Below, in pieces: positions 27,826 to 36,798 of a stretch of DNA of 64,000 bases. The position numbers and the translations under genes are program-made. The notes under the pieces were generated by a model, which worked only from the letters and a program-made list of their open reading frames with translations, made no database searches and was not told the DNA's origin. The DNA lies in assembly GCF_026341775.1 (NCBI RefSeq), contig NZ_JAPEOB010000001.1:1550001-1614000 (forward strand). The letters run 5' to 3'. This DNA is from Streptomyces sp. NBC_00654 (GTDB taxonomy: Bacteria; Actinomycetota; Actinomycetes; Streptomycetales; Streptomycetaceae). How positions within the stretch are numbered: the stretch's first letter is position 1; each line of letters opens with the position of its first letter.

Positions 27826-30015
27826 ATGGGGCGCGGTGAGCGGGAAGCGGTCGCGGAGGGCGTGCGGCTGCACGACGCCGCGCAGGCGGTGGCCGGTGAC
27901 CACGGGAGGGCCGTCGAGGCGGTCCGGGCGGCGCTGAAGCCGATCCACGACGAGGCGGTGGAGCAAGCGCTCGATGCCATCCCCGTGGCCAGGCTGAAGG
28001 AGGTCACCGAGGGCAGGCTGAGGCTCGGCGACATCAAGAAGAGCGGGCTGCGGTCGGTCCGGCAGGTGCTCGACGCGGGCCCCTACCGGTTGCGGCAGAT
28101 TCCCGGCGTGGGACAGCGGACCGCCGATCAGGTCGTCGCGGCGGCGCGTCAGATATCCGATGCCGTACGTGAGACCGTCGCCGTCCACATCGATGTGGAC
28201 GCACCGGAGCCCCGCACCACGGCACTCGTCGAGGCCCTGTACGTCCTGGTGGAGGCGGGTCCCGACGCGCGGCGCGCCGTTGACGCCGCCGCGGTTCTCT
28301 CGGCGCGCCTCGGCCCGCTGCTGGCCGGGGCCAGGACCGCCGGCGGGCGGTTGCGCATGCTGCTGGCCGGGCGGGCCAAACGGGAACGGGCGCTCAAGGC
28401 GGTCGCCGAGGTCCGCGGGGCGACCGAGGAGGCGGTACGGGGCGGAGTGCCGGAACTGCTCGCCCAGGCCTCGGTCGATCTGCTGCGTGGTACCCCTTCC
28501 GACGTGGCGGCCTGGGTCGACTTCGAGCTGCGCTCCGCCGAGTACTACAGCCTGCTCGCGGAAATCTCCGGCGGCGGCCCCGACCCCGACGCCGCCGAGG
28601 GGTTCCTGCCCGACGAGGTCGCCGAACGGGTCCGCGGCCAGCTGCTCGACGACACCCACCGCAGGGTGTCGCTGCGCGGCTACCAAGCCTTCGGAGCACG
28701 CTTCGCCCTCACCCAGCGCAAGGTGATCCTCGGCGACGAGATGGGGCTCGGCAAGACCATCCAGGCCATCGCGGCCCTGTCCCACCTCGCCGCCGAGGGG
28801 CAGAGCCACTTCATGGTCGTCTGCCCGGCCGGCGTCCTGATCAACTGGACACGCGAGATCGAGGCCCGCAGCAAGCTGCGCGCGACGCCTCTTCACGGCC
28901 CCGACCGGCAGGAGGCGTTCGCCGACTGGCAGAGCCGGGGCGGGGTAGGAGTGACCACCTTCACCGCCCTGAGCGGTTTTCCCGTCCCCGCGAACGGCGA
29001 GCTCGGGATGCTGGTCGTCGACGAGGCCCACTACGTCAAGAACCCGCAGGCGCGCCGCTCCCGAACCGTGACCGCCTGGTCCGAGCACTGCGAACGCGTT
29101 CTCTTCATGACCGGCACCCCCATGGAGAACCGCGTCGCCGAGTTCCGCAGTCTCGTACAGATCCTCCAGCCGCAGCTGGCCGAGGCCATCGGTGACCGTG
29201 ACGGTGCGGCCGGTGCCAAGAGCTTCCGCCGGGCGGTCGCACCGGTCTACCTGCGCCGCAATCAGCAGGACGTCCTGACCGAACTGCCCACGCTCCAGCA
29301 CACGGACGAGTGGGAGGAGCTGAGCGCGTCGGACGAGGCCGCCTACCGCGAGGCGGTGCGCGAGGGCAACTTCATGGCGATGCGCAGAGCGGCCTACGCA
29401 CACCCCGGGAATTCGGCCAAGCTGGACCGGCTGGGCGAGATCGTCGAGGACGCCGCCGAGAACGGGCTGAAGGTGGTGGTGTTCTCCACCTTCAGGGATG
29501 TCCTGGCAACGGTGAAGGAAGCGCTGGACGGTACCCGTGGCCCCGGCGGCGGTCAGGTGTTCGGCCCGCTCTCGGGGAGCGTGCCGCCCGTACGCCGCCA
29601 GCAACTGGTCGACGAGTTCACCGCCGCACCGGGGCACGCGGTGCTGGTGGCGCAGATCGAGGCGGCGGGAGTGGGACTCAACATGCAGGCCGCGTCCGTC
29701 GTGATCATCTGTGAGCCGCAGATCAAGCCGACCCTTGAGCATCAGGCGGTGGCGCGGGCCCATCGCATGGGGCAGTTGCGTTCGGTCCGGGTGCACCGGC
29801 TGCTCGCGACGGGCGGGGTGGACGAGCGGATGGTGCGGATGCTGAAGAACAAGTCCCGGCTCTTCGACGCGTACGCACGCCGCAGCGTGGTCGCCGAGTC
29901 GACGCCGGACGCCGTCGATGTGTCGGACACGGCGATGGCCCGCCGGATCGTCGAGGAGGAGCAGGCGCGGCTGGGAGCGGGAACGGCCCCCGTCCGGTCC
30001 ACGGGGCACCCGTAG
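27826..30015 (+). CDS. SNF2-family DEAD/DEAH ATPase with N-terminal helix-hairpin-helix
   Basis: The 729-aa protein has an N-terminal region with a helix-hairpin-helix (YRLRQIPGVGQRTADQVVAA, about 86-105). The SNF2 core has motif I GDEMGLGKTIQ (Lys310), motif II DEAH (399-402), FMTGTPMENR and the C-terminal motif QAVARAHRMGQ. Such ATPases translocate on double-stranded DNA to remodel protein-DNA complexes. The ATG at 27826 is weakly supported by a G-rich upstream. No neighbouring gene suggests a defence system, so the role is open. A tail of about 60 residues follows the helicase domain. Confidence 0.88.
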   Translation: MGRGEREAVAEGVRLHDAAQAVAGDHGRAVEAVRAALKPIHDEAVEQALDAIPVARLKEVTEGRLRLGDIKKSGLRSVRQVLDAGPYRLRQIPGVGQRTADQVVAAARQISDAVRETVAVHIDVDAPEPRTTALVEALYVLVEAGPDARRAVDAAAVLSARLGPLLAGARTAGGRLRMLLAGRAKRERALKAVAEVRGATEEAVRGGVPELLAQASVDLLRGTPSDVAAWVDFELRSAEYYSLLAEISGGGPDPDAAEGFLPDEVAERVRGQLLDDTHRRVSLRGYQAFGARFALTQRKVILGDEMGLGKTIQAIAALSHLAAEGQSHFMVVCPAGVLINWTREIEARSKLRATPLHGPDRQEAFADWQSRGGVGVTTFTALSGFPVPANGELGMLVVDEAHYVKNPQARRSRTVTAWSEHCERVLFMTGTPMENRVAEFRSLVQILQPQLAEAIGDRDGAAGAKSFRRAVAPVYLRRNQQDVLTELPTLQHTDEWEELSASDEAAYREAVREGNFMAMRRAAYAHPGNSAKLDRLGEIVEDAAENGLKVVVFSTFRDVLATVKEALDGTRGPGGGQVFGPLSGSVPPVRRQQLVDEFTAAPGHAVLVAQIEAAGVGLNMQAASVVIICEPQIKPTLEHQAVARAHRMGQLRSVRVHRLLATGGVDERMVRMLKNKSRLFDAYARRSVVAESTPDAVDVSDTAMARRIVEEEQARLGAGTAPVRSTGHP

Positions 30016-30023
30016 GAGTCTGC

Positions 30024-30072
30024 CGGGAGCCGGGAGCCGGGAGCCGGGAGCTGGGAGTCGGGAGTCGGCAGC
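30024..30072. repeat. 7-bp tandem repeat, seven units
   Basis: CGGGAGC is repeated four times, then TGGGAGT, CGGGAGT and CGGCAGC, directly after the SNF2 gene stop. Confidence 0.85.
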
Positions 30073-30075
30073 ACC

Positions 30076-30097
30076 GGGCGGTGGTGGATCACCGCCC
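30076..30097. terminator. Short bidirectional hairpin between SNF2 and lanL
   Basis: A perfect 8-bp stem (GGGCGGTG / CACCGCCC) with a 6-nt loop lies between the two convergent stop codons. Confidence 0.6.
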
Positions 30098-30108
30098 CGC
30101 GCGTCACG

Positions 30109-32883
30109 TCAGCCGATCATGCCCAGCCGCTCCCCGCCCCGGTCGTGCAGTCGCCGGAAGAAGGCCAGTACGCCGGCCGAGCCACCGGCCCAGGTGGCGT
30201 TCGGGCCGGTCAGGCCGGTGTCCGGGAACGTCGGGCGGGACCGCGTGCCGCCGCTGCGGCTCAGGATGATCATCGCTACGTCTCCGGCGGCGTCCCACAT
30301 CTCCTCGGACCCGGACGCCTCCGCGACGTCCACCAGCAGGTCGCCCACCCCCGCCAGCCCGCAGCACTGCGTGACCAGCGGCATGCGTGGCGCCAGCGCG
30401 GCGCAGGTGTGTGCCGTCCGCTGTGCGAGGCGAAGGTACTCGGGTTCCCCGAGGCGGTCGGCGGCGCGGAGAAGTACGGCTCCGATCCCGGCGAGGCCGC
30501 GGCACCAGGAGCCGTAACGGCGGGTCGCCCGCGGCTCGTTCGCCGCCGCGATGATGCCCGGTGTGGCGGCGGCGAGGTGCGCGCAGGCCTTCCGGGACCT
30601 GCTGATCACGGCCGGGTCGCCCGTCGCGCTGCCGTGTTCGAGCAGGAAGTACGCGACGCCCGCCTCCCCGTGCGCGAGGCCCGTGCCCAGCGCAGCGCTG
30701 CCGGGTGAGCCGGTGCCCGTCGCCGTCAGCCCGGCCTCGCCGGACTCCAGCATCCGGTCGCACGCGGCGGCTATGGCCCGGTGCCGGTCGGCCGCGTGGC
30801 GGTCGCCCGCCGCGAGGGCCTGCCGGGCGAGCAGCAGGCGGCCGAGGCCGATTCCCGCGGCGCCCTCGATCAGGTCCGCCTCCGGCGGGCCGCCGTCCGG
30901 CGTCCGGACCGGCAGGACCGGGTGGACCGAAGGGACCGGATGGTCCGACTGCCCGGCCGACGCCGCCGTTCCCGTGCCCGTGCTCCCTGCGCCCGCGTCC
31001 TCCGTACCCGTACCCGCATTCGCCTCCGCGAGGAACAGTTCCACGCCGGTGCGGCCGGCGTAGAAGCCCGGCGACATGCTCCTCGTCTGCTGGGCGGTCC
31101 ATCGGGCCAGTGCGTCGACGGCTTCCCGCACCCCGGGGCGCCCGGTGTGGTGGAGGAGCTCCAGGCCGAGCCCCGAGCTTCCGCCGTAGACATCGACCGG
31201 CGTCGGGATGTTCAGGCGGGCGGCGCGCACCGGGTCCACGATCCTGCGCGCCTCCTCGGCGCAGTAGGCGGTCGTGTGCTCGATGATCTCCTGGAGCAGG
31301 CCGTCGTCCAGCCGCTGCCGTCGTGGCTGCCTGGGTGGTCCTGACGCCTCGGGTGTCCCCGTCCGGAGCCGGCCGGCACCGGCGGTTCGCGCGGTCGCGT
31401 CGAGGTTCATCAGACCGGTGATGGAGGACCGGATCTCCCGGTGGGCACGGCCGGGCAGCGCCCAGGCCAGGGCGTCGAGGGTCCGTTCCAGATTGACGCC
31501 GTCGTCGGCGTCGGCGATCACCGGGTCCAGGCCCGTGGCGGCGTAGAACAGGGTCGCGCCCAGCGCGTAGTAGTCGTCGGCGGGCGCGGCCGGACCGCTC
31601 CCGCGCTGAACGGGTGCGCTGTAGCCGGGGGTCGCCCCTCCCGGGCCGGTACCGCCCAGCTCGCTGATCCCGAAGTCGATCAGATGGCACCGGCCCGTGT
31701 CGTCGAGGACCACGTTGTCCGGCTTGAGGTCACGGACGACGACGCCCCGGCCGTGGATGTCGTCCACGATGCGCAGGAGACCCGTGGCGAGAGCGGAGAG
31801 CGTGCGCGCCGGATCGGCGGGGTCGTCCCGGTAGGGGCCGTTCTCCTGGACGTCCCGGCGCAGGTCCCGGCCGCCGCAACTGCTCATCACCAGATACTCG
31901 TCCGAGCGATGCCGGAAGTAGTCCAGCCCCCGGGGCACACCGTCGACGGTGGCGAGTGCGGCGAGGACCGTACGTTCGTTGCGCAGCCGGTCGCGCGTGT
32001 CCGCGCCCGACTCGTCCTCGGCCACGAACGCCCTCGCCTGCTTGACCACCACGGACCGTCCCGTGGACCGGTCGACCGCCCGGTAGACGTTGCCCTCCGG
32101 CTTGCGCACGATGCCGGCGGTGACCGTATAGCGTCCGCCGCCCAGGCCGGGCGGGGACGGCTTGTCCGCGGGCCCGGACCCGGGCCCGGACGCAGGGCTG
32201 GAGACGGGCCCGGACGCAGGGCTGGAGACGGGCCCGGACGCGGGGCTGGAGACGGGCCCGGACGCGGGGCTGGAGACGGGCCCGGACGCGGGGCTGGAGA
32301 CGGGCCCGGACGCGGGGCTGGACCCGGGCGCGGTCGTGGTCGTGGTCGTGAAGGGATCCTCGGCCCAGGGCGGGCAGCGGTACGAGCCGACGGCCAGCCC
32401 GTCGAAGATCCGGCCGTCCGGTCCGGTCATGACCGACTCCAGCCGTCCGCTCCGGCCGGTCCGGTACTCGCCCGTGAAGGGCCCGTAACGGTAGTAGACG
32501 GGGGAGTCCGGATCGGCCCGCCGGTCGCTGACGACCTGCGGGCCCTCCCGGCCGCGCAGCACAGCGACCAGTTCCCCGGCGATCTCCACGACGGCGCCGG
32601 GCAGGGGATAGACCGTGATCGCCTTCCCCACGATGCCCGCGTCCGGCACACCGGAGTTGATGGTGCGCAGTGTCTCCGCGTCCCGGGCGAACTTCGCGTG
32701 GCAGACATGCCGCCGCAGCACCGGCAGTACGAGAGCGGTCACCTCGTCGAGTTCGGCGGGACGCGCGGTGATGTGCAGTTTCCAGCCGTGGTCCATCGCC
32801 GGCATCCGCGGATCGTTCAGGTACGACCAGATGTCGTCGGACCAGTCGCACCATCCGCTGCGGCCGGCGATGGATTCGGTCAC
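30109..32883 (-). CDS. lanL: Class IV-like lanthipeptide synthetase (lyase-kinase-cyclase)
   Basis: The 924-aa enzyme has three modules. An N-terminal phospho-Ser/Thr lyase (about 30-170) has KAITVYPLP and VYYRYGPF. A Ser/Thr kinase (about 250-500) has Lys281, VRDLKPDN (Asp385) and DFG 403-405. A LanC-like cyclase spans about 550-920. The cyclase keeps three candidate zinc ligands: Cys793 in GSWCRG and Cys840-Cys841 in TQCCGLAG. Class III enzymes usually lack ligands and class IV usually have Cys-Cys-His (CHG), so a CCG triad is unusual. Residues about 187-240 are (SSPASGPV)n encoded by tandem DNA repeats. The GTG start lies 1 nt after the lanA stop. It would install (methyl)lanthionines in the adjacent precursor. 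Confidence 0.92.
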   Translation of the reverse strand: MTESIAGRSGWCDWSDDIWSYLNDPRMPAMDHGWKLHITARPAELDEVTALVLPVLRRHVCHAKFARDAETLRTINSGVPDAGIVGKAITVYPLPGAVVEIAGELVAVLRGREGPQVVSDRRADPDSPVYYRYGPFTGEYRTGRSGRLESVMTGPDGRIFDGLAVGSYRCPPWAEDPFTTTTTTAPGSSPASGPVSSPASGPVSSPASGPVSSPASGPVSSPASGPVSSPASGPGSGPADKPSPPGLGGGRYTVTAGIVRKPEGNVYRAVDRSTGRSVVVKQARAFVAEDESGADTRDRLRNERTVLAALATVDGVPRGLDYFRHRSDEYLVMSSCGGRDLRRDVQENGPYRDDPADPARTLSALATGLLRIVDDIHGRGVVVRDLKPDNVVLDDTGRCHLIDFGISELGGTGPGGATPGYSAPVQRGSGPAAPADDYYALGATLFYAATGLDPVIADADDGVNLERTLDALAWALPGRAHREIRSSITGLMNLDATARTAGAGRLRTGTPEASGPPRQPRRQRLDDGLLQEIIEHTTAYCAEEARRIVDPVRAARLNIPTPVDVYGGSSGLGLELLHHTGRPGVREAVDALARWTAQQTRSMSPGFYAGRTGVELFLAEANAGTGTEDAGAGSTGTGTAASAGQSDHPVPSVHPVLPVRTPDGGPPEADLIEGAAGIGLGRLLLARQALAAGDRHAADRHRAIAAACDRMLESGEAGLTATGTGSPGSAALGTGLAHGEAGVAYFLLEHGSATGDPAVISRSRKACAHLAAATPGIIAAANEPRATRRYGSWCRGLAGIGAVLLRAADRLGEPEYLRLAQRTAHTCAALAPRMPLVTQCCGLAGVGDLLVDVAEASGSEEMWDAAGDVAMIILSRSGGTRSRPTFPDTGLTGPNATWAGGSAGVLAFFRRLHDRGGERLGMIG
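32182..32335. repeat. 24-bp minisatellite inside lanL
   Basis: Five full units beginning GGGCTGGAGACGGGCC (32195, 32219, 32243, 32267, 32291) are flanked by partial units. The period is in frame and encodes the 8-residue motif SSPASGPV between the lyase and kinase domains. Confidence 0.95.
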
Positions 32884-32884
32884 G

Positions 32885-33067
32885 CTACGAGTTCTTCTGG
32901 CACTCGAAACGGGTGGTGGCGGTGACCCAGGGGTCGGAGAGGCAGGCCGTGTGCTCGCGGTCGCTGCGGTCGTCGTCCTCGAACACGATCGCCTCGTCGT
33001 CGACCGCCAGCGGCCCCGCGTCGCGGACTTCGTCGACCTTCGGGAGTTCCAGCATGGCTGTGGGCAT
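32885..33067 (-). CDS. lanA: Lanthipeptide precursor peptide
   Basis: The 60-aa peptide starts with ATG 33067 after GGAGG (6 nt). The leader has a hydrophobic helix start (MLELPKVDEV), then a very acidic run (VFEDDDRSDRE at 28-38), as in class III/IV leaders. The C-terminal core, from about residue 38, contains Thr40, Cys42, Ser44, Thr49, Thr51, Thr52, Cys56 and Ser60. With two cysteines, at most two thioether rings can form. The lanL start follows after a single base, so the pair is translationally coupled. No transporter or protease gene is adjacent. Confidence 0.88.
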   Translation of the reverse strand: MPTAMLELPKVDEVRDAGPLAVDDEAIVFEDDDRSDREHTACLSDPWVTATTRFECQKNS

Positions 33068-33411
33068 GTGACGCCTCCGTGTCTTGTCGAGCATGCGCTG
33101 ATGAAACGGGTTCCGGCCGGTGGGGACCGGCCGGGGTGCCCGCTGATTCAAGGTGCTGATCACGAAGGTAGGCAGCGGGGATCCGGGTGACAAGAGGCCC
33201 GATGCCGCTGCGGATACCCGTATTCGCCCCTCGACGGCACGGCCGAAAACCGCCGCCTCCCGCCGGACGGTACGGAGGGCGGAGGCGGCGCGCGTACGGA
33301 GGACGGAGACGGCGCGCACGGAGGGCGGAGACGGCGCGCACGGAGGGCGGCCGGCGCCCGGCCACCCCTGGTCGGTTCGCCGTGCCGGCCCTCCGCCGGC
33401 GGTGCCGGCCC
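33068..33411. other. lanA upstream region
   Basis: This gap lies between lanA and the converging end of the GH65 gene upstream on the same strand. It carries the lanA ribosome site and the 22-bp repeat array at 33273-33350. I could not identify a convincing -10/-35 promoter or a second small precursor gene. Confidence 0.5.
33273..33350. repeat. 22-bp intergenic tandem repeat
   Basis: Units 33297-33318 and 33319-33340 differ by one base (CGGAGGGCGGAGACGGCGCG plus CA). A 24-bp variant precedes them and a partial unit follows. Confidence 0.85.
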
Positions 33412-36108
33412 TCAGCTCGCCGTGCCGACCCTCAGTTCGGCGATGCCCGCCGGTTTCTCCGCGTCCTCCGATCGGACTGTCACCCGCACCATCCTGGCGC
33501 TGCCCCCGGCCACGTACGGCTGCCACACGCGCCCGTCCACCGAGGTCTCCAGGGTGTGCGAGGCGGGGGGCACGTCGCCCCACTCCGGTACGAGGGAGGT
33601 CACGCCGAGCGGCCGGCCCAGGTCCACCGTGAGCGATCCCGTCGCCCCGTCCGGGGACCAGACCGTCGTCGGGCTGCCGTCCACCGCCGCCTCCGCGTAC
33701 AGGCCGGGGGTCTCGGAGGTGGCCGTCGCCGGGCGGCAGCGTGCCGCGTCGGCCGTCGGGGCCAGGTCGGGGCGGCGCGTGGGCAGGGTGAGGGTGGTGG
33801 ACAGCCGGCGCGGGCCCGCCGGAGTGTGGACGGTGAACGGGGCGCCGGACGTCAGCCGCACCGTGCTCGTCCGGGCGCCGATGACCATGTCGTACGTACG
33901 GCCCTGATGGCGCAGGCCCGTCAGTGTGACGCCCTCGTGCAGCTGAGGGGGCAGCATCGGGTCGAGGCGCACCCCGTCCTCGCGCAGCCGCAGCCCCGTC
34001 AGCCCGTGCGTGAAGACCTGGAGGAAGCCGCCCTTCCCGGTGATGAAGTCGTCGGCCGGAAAGCCGGAGAGGGGATCCTGCGCACCGGACTTCTCGCCGC
34101 GTGCCTCGGAGAACACGGAGTACGGGCCGCGGACGAACGGCCGCACGGCGCGCTGGAGATAGGTGTACGTCGCACAGCCCGGCTCCCCGATGGCGGCGGC
34201 GGCGACCGCGTGCACCGAGTCCGTCATCGCGGGGCCGTCCGGGTCGGTGCGGGCCGCGTAGTAGTCGAGCGTGGCGGCGGCCGCGCCCTGCTCCATCGGC
34301 CACTCCAGGGGATGGATCAGCAGCACGGCGTCGGCCTGCTTGATGGTGGAGCCGTTGTAGCCCGCGTACTGGAGGAACACCTTCCGTTCCGCGTCGTACG
34401 GGATACGGAGACCGTCCGCGACCCGCGTCCAGGCGTCCGGTGCCGGGTGGCCGAGCAGTTCGGCGGCGCGGGTCGCGTGACGCAGCGCGGTGGCGGCGAC
34501 CGCGTTGGTGAAGACCCCGTCCGTGACCCCGTTGCTGTACTCGTCCGGGCCCGCCACATTCCGCACCGAGTAGCTGCCGTCGCTGTTCGCGGTGGCGCGC
34601 GACCGCCAGAACTCGGCGATGCCCCGCAGCAGCGGCCAGCCGCGCTCCGCGAGCCAGTCGCGGTCGCCGGTGGCCAGGTAGTACTGCCAGACGGCGAGCG
34701 CCACATCGCCCTGGAGGTGGTTCTGGGTGAGGCAGTGCGGCGGGTCCCAGCTCTGGCACTCGGAGTCCAGCCGGCCCCTGCTCGCGCTGGTCCAGGGGTA
34801 GAACAGGCCGTCGTAGCCGAGTCGTTCCGCGTTCGCGCGGGCGGCGTCGCGGGTGCGGTAGCGGTACTCGACGACGGAGCGCGCGAGCTCCGGCCGGGTG
34901 ACGAGCAGTCCCGGGTACACCCAGGTCTCGGCGTCCCAGAACACCATGCCCGCGTAGTTGTCGCTGGTCAGACCGGCCGGGGCGATGCTGTCCGAGGAGC
35001 CCGGCCGGGTGTTCGCGAGCAGCCCGTACTGCGCGGACCGCAGCCAGCCCTGGAGTTCGGGACGGCCCCGTACGGTGACATCGGCGGCCCAGTCCCGCCG
35101 CCAGGCCGCGGCGTTCGCCTCGAAGACGCCCGTCCAGCCGCGCCGGGCCGCGCGGTGCGCGGCGTCAAGGGCGGACCGGCGCGGGGCGGAGGACGTGAGC
35201 GCGGTGTCGACGCCCACGTACTTCTCGAAGGTGTACGTGACGCCCTCGCGCACCGGGGTCGGCTGCGGGGCCTTCCCGGGCCGGTGCCGCAGTGTCTCGA
35301 CGATGCCCGAGCCGCGTCGCATCGTCTGGGCGATGGCCCCCTCCGTCCCGGTGCCCAGGGTGCGGAACGTGCCGTCCGAGGCCATCGTGATCCGGCGCGC
35401 GCCCCGCTCGTCCAGGCGCCCGGTGACGGTCGCCGTACCGCTCCAGCGCGGGGTCATGCGCAGCCGTACCGCTCCGGTGTGGACATCGGACCGGTCGGTC
35501 AGGACGTCGTACGTCAGGTCGGTCGCCCGGCCGTCGGCGGTGGTCCAGCGCAGCGACGTACGGACCAGCCCGCAGGCCAGGAACACGGTCTGCCGGTAGT
35601 GCGAGATCCGGCCCGCCGGGGTGCCGGGGCCGTAGGTCTCCCCGCCGACGCGAACATCGAGGGTCGTCCAGCTCGGCAGCGCCGCGATGACCTCGCGCCC
35701 CTCGGCCGTGCCCTTCTCCCTGGCGTACAGCCCGGAGACGAACGCGCCGTCGTAGCGGGGGGTGTACAGGGGCCAGCCGGTCTTCTCGCCCGAGGCGTCG
35801 TACCCGGCCCCGGTTGCGGGGACGCGGTGTCCGAGATATCCGTTGCCGACATAGGGGTCGTATCCGGCGGCCTCACCGAAGCGGGTGGAGCTCGGCGCCC
35901 AGGAGGCGTCCGGGCCGTCCGTCCGGCCGCAGACCGGCGGCGGCTCCGTGCCGTTCCGCGCGGTGGCGTGCGGGTCCGCGCCCTGCGGGCCGGCGTGGTG
36001 CGGGGCCGCGTGGTACGGGGCTTCGGCGGCGTACGAGAGGAGTGGCAGGGGCGCGATCAGGGCGCCCGCGGCCAAGGACGCGAGGAGAGGGATGCGCGAG
36101 AGGCTCAC
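33412..36108 (-). CDS. Secreted GH65 glycosidase with C-terminal discoidin-like domain
   Basis: The 898-aa precursor has a signal peptide (about 1-28, LLASLAAGALIAPLPLLS). Its (alpha/alpha)6 catalytic region resembles glycoside hydrolase family 65, with WDAETWVYPGLLVTRPELA, QNHLQGDVALAVWQYY and GPDEYSNGVTDG (general acid Glu523). GH65 enzymes act on alpha-glucosides such as trehalose or kojibiose, by hydrolysis or phosphorolysis. A secreted form with this layout suggests an acid-trehalase-like hydrolase, which is inference. The last about 140 residues (SLTVDLGRPLGVTSL, VTVRSED) look like an F5/8-type carbohydrate-binding domain. GTG 36108 follows TACCTT by 6 nt, suggesting a leaderless mRNA. 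Confidence 0.88.
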   Translation of the reverse strand: MSLSRIPLLASLAAGALIAPLPLLSYAAEAPYHAAPHHAGPQGADPHATARNGTEPPPVCGRTDGPDASWAPSSTRFGEAAGYDPYVGNGYLGHRVPATGAGYDASGEKTGWPLYTPRYDGAFVSGLYAREKGTAEGREVIAALPSWTTLDVRVGGETYGPGTPAGRISHYRQTVFLACGLVRTSLRWTTADGRATDLTYDVLTDRSDVHTGAVRLRMTPRWSGTATVTGRLDERGARRITMASDGTFRTLGTGTEGAIAQTMRRGSGIVETLRHRPGKAPQPTPVREGVTYTFEKYVGVDTALTSSAPRRSALDAAHRAARRGWTGVFEANAAAWRRDWAADVTVRGRPELQGWLRSAQYGLLANTRPGSSDSIAPAGLTSDNYAGMVFWDAETWVYPGLLVTRPELARSVVEYRYRTRDAARANAERLGYDGLFYPWTSASRGRLDSECQSWDPPHCLTQNHLQGDVALAVWQYYLATGDRDWLAERGWPLLRGIAEFWRSRATANSDGSYSVRNVAGPDEYSNGVTDGVFTNAVAATALRHATRAAELLGHPAPDAWTRVADGLRIPYDAERKVFLQYAGYNGSTIKQADAVLLIHPLEWPMEQGAAAATLDYYAARTDPDGPAMTDSVHAVAAAAIGEPGCATYTYLQRAVRPFVRGPYSVFSEARGEKSGAQDPLSGFPADDFITGKGGFLQVFTHGLTGLRLREDGVRLDPMLPPQLHEGVTLTGLRHQGRTYDMVIGARTSTVRLTSGAPFTVHTPAGPRRLSTTLTLPTRRPDLAPTADAARCRPATATSETPGLYAEAAVDGSPTTVWSPDGATGSLTVDLGRPLGVTSLVPEWGDVPPASHTLETSVDGRVWQPYVAGGSARMVRVTVRSEDAEKPAGIAELRVGTAS

Positions 36109-36114
36109 GTCATG

Positions 36115-36120
36115 AAGGTA
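36115..36120 (-). promoter_or_regulatory. -10 element, leaderless promoter of the GH65 gene
   Basis: TACCTT, a 6-nt spacer and GTG on the minus strand, without a ribosome-binding site. Confidence 0.45.
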
Positions 36121-36210
36121 GGGAAGGCGGCGGCGCGGGCGGGGGCACGGCGCGCGTGAACGGCGGACGGCTGCGGGGCGAAGCGGCCGGATGGAGCAGA
36201 GGAGAGCGGC

Positions 36211-36705
36211 ATGTCGTACCCGGATCCCACCTACACCGTCGGCTCGGGCGAGATCAGCGCCTCGTACCGGCCCTCGGACACCGCCCCGGAGCTGCTGACG
36301 CCCAGCGGCGGACGGACGTACTACCTGGCCACCACGGAGTCGACCCGCGGTGAGTTCGGGCTGTACCGGATGGACATGGCACCCCGTGCGGGCGGTCCGG
36401 CCACGCACTTCCACCGGTCGATCTCGGAGTCCTTCTTCATCCTCGACGGGACCGTACGGATCTACGACGGCGAGCGCTGGACGGACGCGACGCGGGGCGA
36501 CTTCGTCCACGTACCGCAGGGCGGTCTGCACGCCTTCCGCAACGACGCGGACGAGCCCGCGTCGATGCTGCTGCTCTTCACACCGGGTGCGCCGCGCGAG
36601 GAGTACTTCGAGCAGGTGGCCGAGGCCGCCGAGTGGTCGCCCGAGGAGCGGGCGGAGTTCTTCATCAAGCACGACACCCACTGGATCGAGCACGACACCC
36701 ACTGA
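36211..36705 (+). CDS. Cupin-domain protein
   Basis: The 164-aa protein has one conserved cupin barrel. The metal motif HFHRSISESFFILDG supplies His, His and Glu, and the second motif is GDFVHVPQGGLHAFRN. An acidic C-terminal helix follows (AEAAEWSPEERAEFF), ending in a His-rich tail with repeated HDTHW. The ATG follows GAGGAGAG. It is divergent from the GH65 gene. Substrate and reaction cannot be read. Confidence 0.88.
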   Translation: MSYPDPTYTVGSGEISASYRPSDTAPELLTPSGGRTYYLATTESTRGEFGLYRMDMAPRAGGPATHFHRSISESFFILDGTVRIYDGERWTDATRGDFVHVPQGGLHAFRNDADEPASMLLLFTPGAPREEYFEQVAEAAEWSPEERAEFFIKHDTHWIEHDTH

Positions 36706-36711
36706 ACGGAC

Positions 36712-36798
36712 CGATTCACCGGCCGGCTCACCTGCTGATTCACCGGCCGGCTCACACTCTGACCGGCCGGCTCACGGACTGACCGGCCGGCGGCTCAC
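36712..36798. repeat. Direct repeats containing ACCGGCCGGCTCAC
   Basis: Four near-copies of TTCACCGGCCGGCTCAC lie between the cupin stop and the end of the threonine-synthase-like gene. Each contains the palindrome CCGGCCGG. Confidence 0.8.

Noticed and set aside
32182..32335. lanL repeat as a CRISPR or assembly artefact
   Set aside because: There are no spacers, the period is a multiple of three and the frame is kept, giving a sensible linker, so it is treated as coding.
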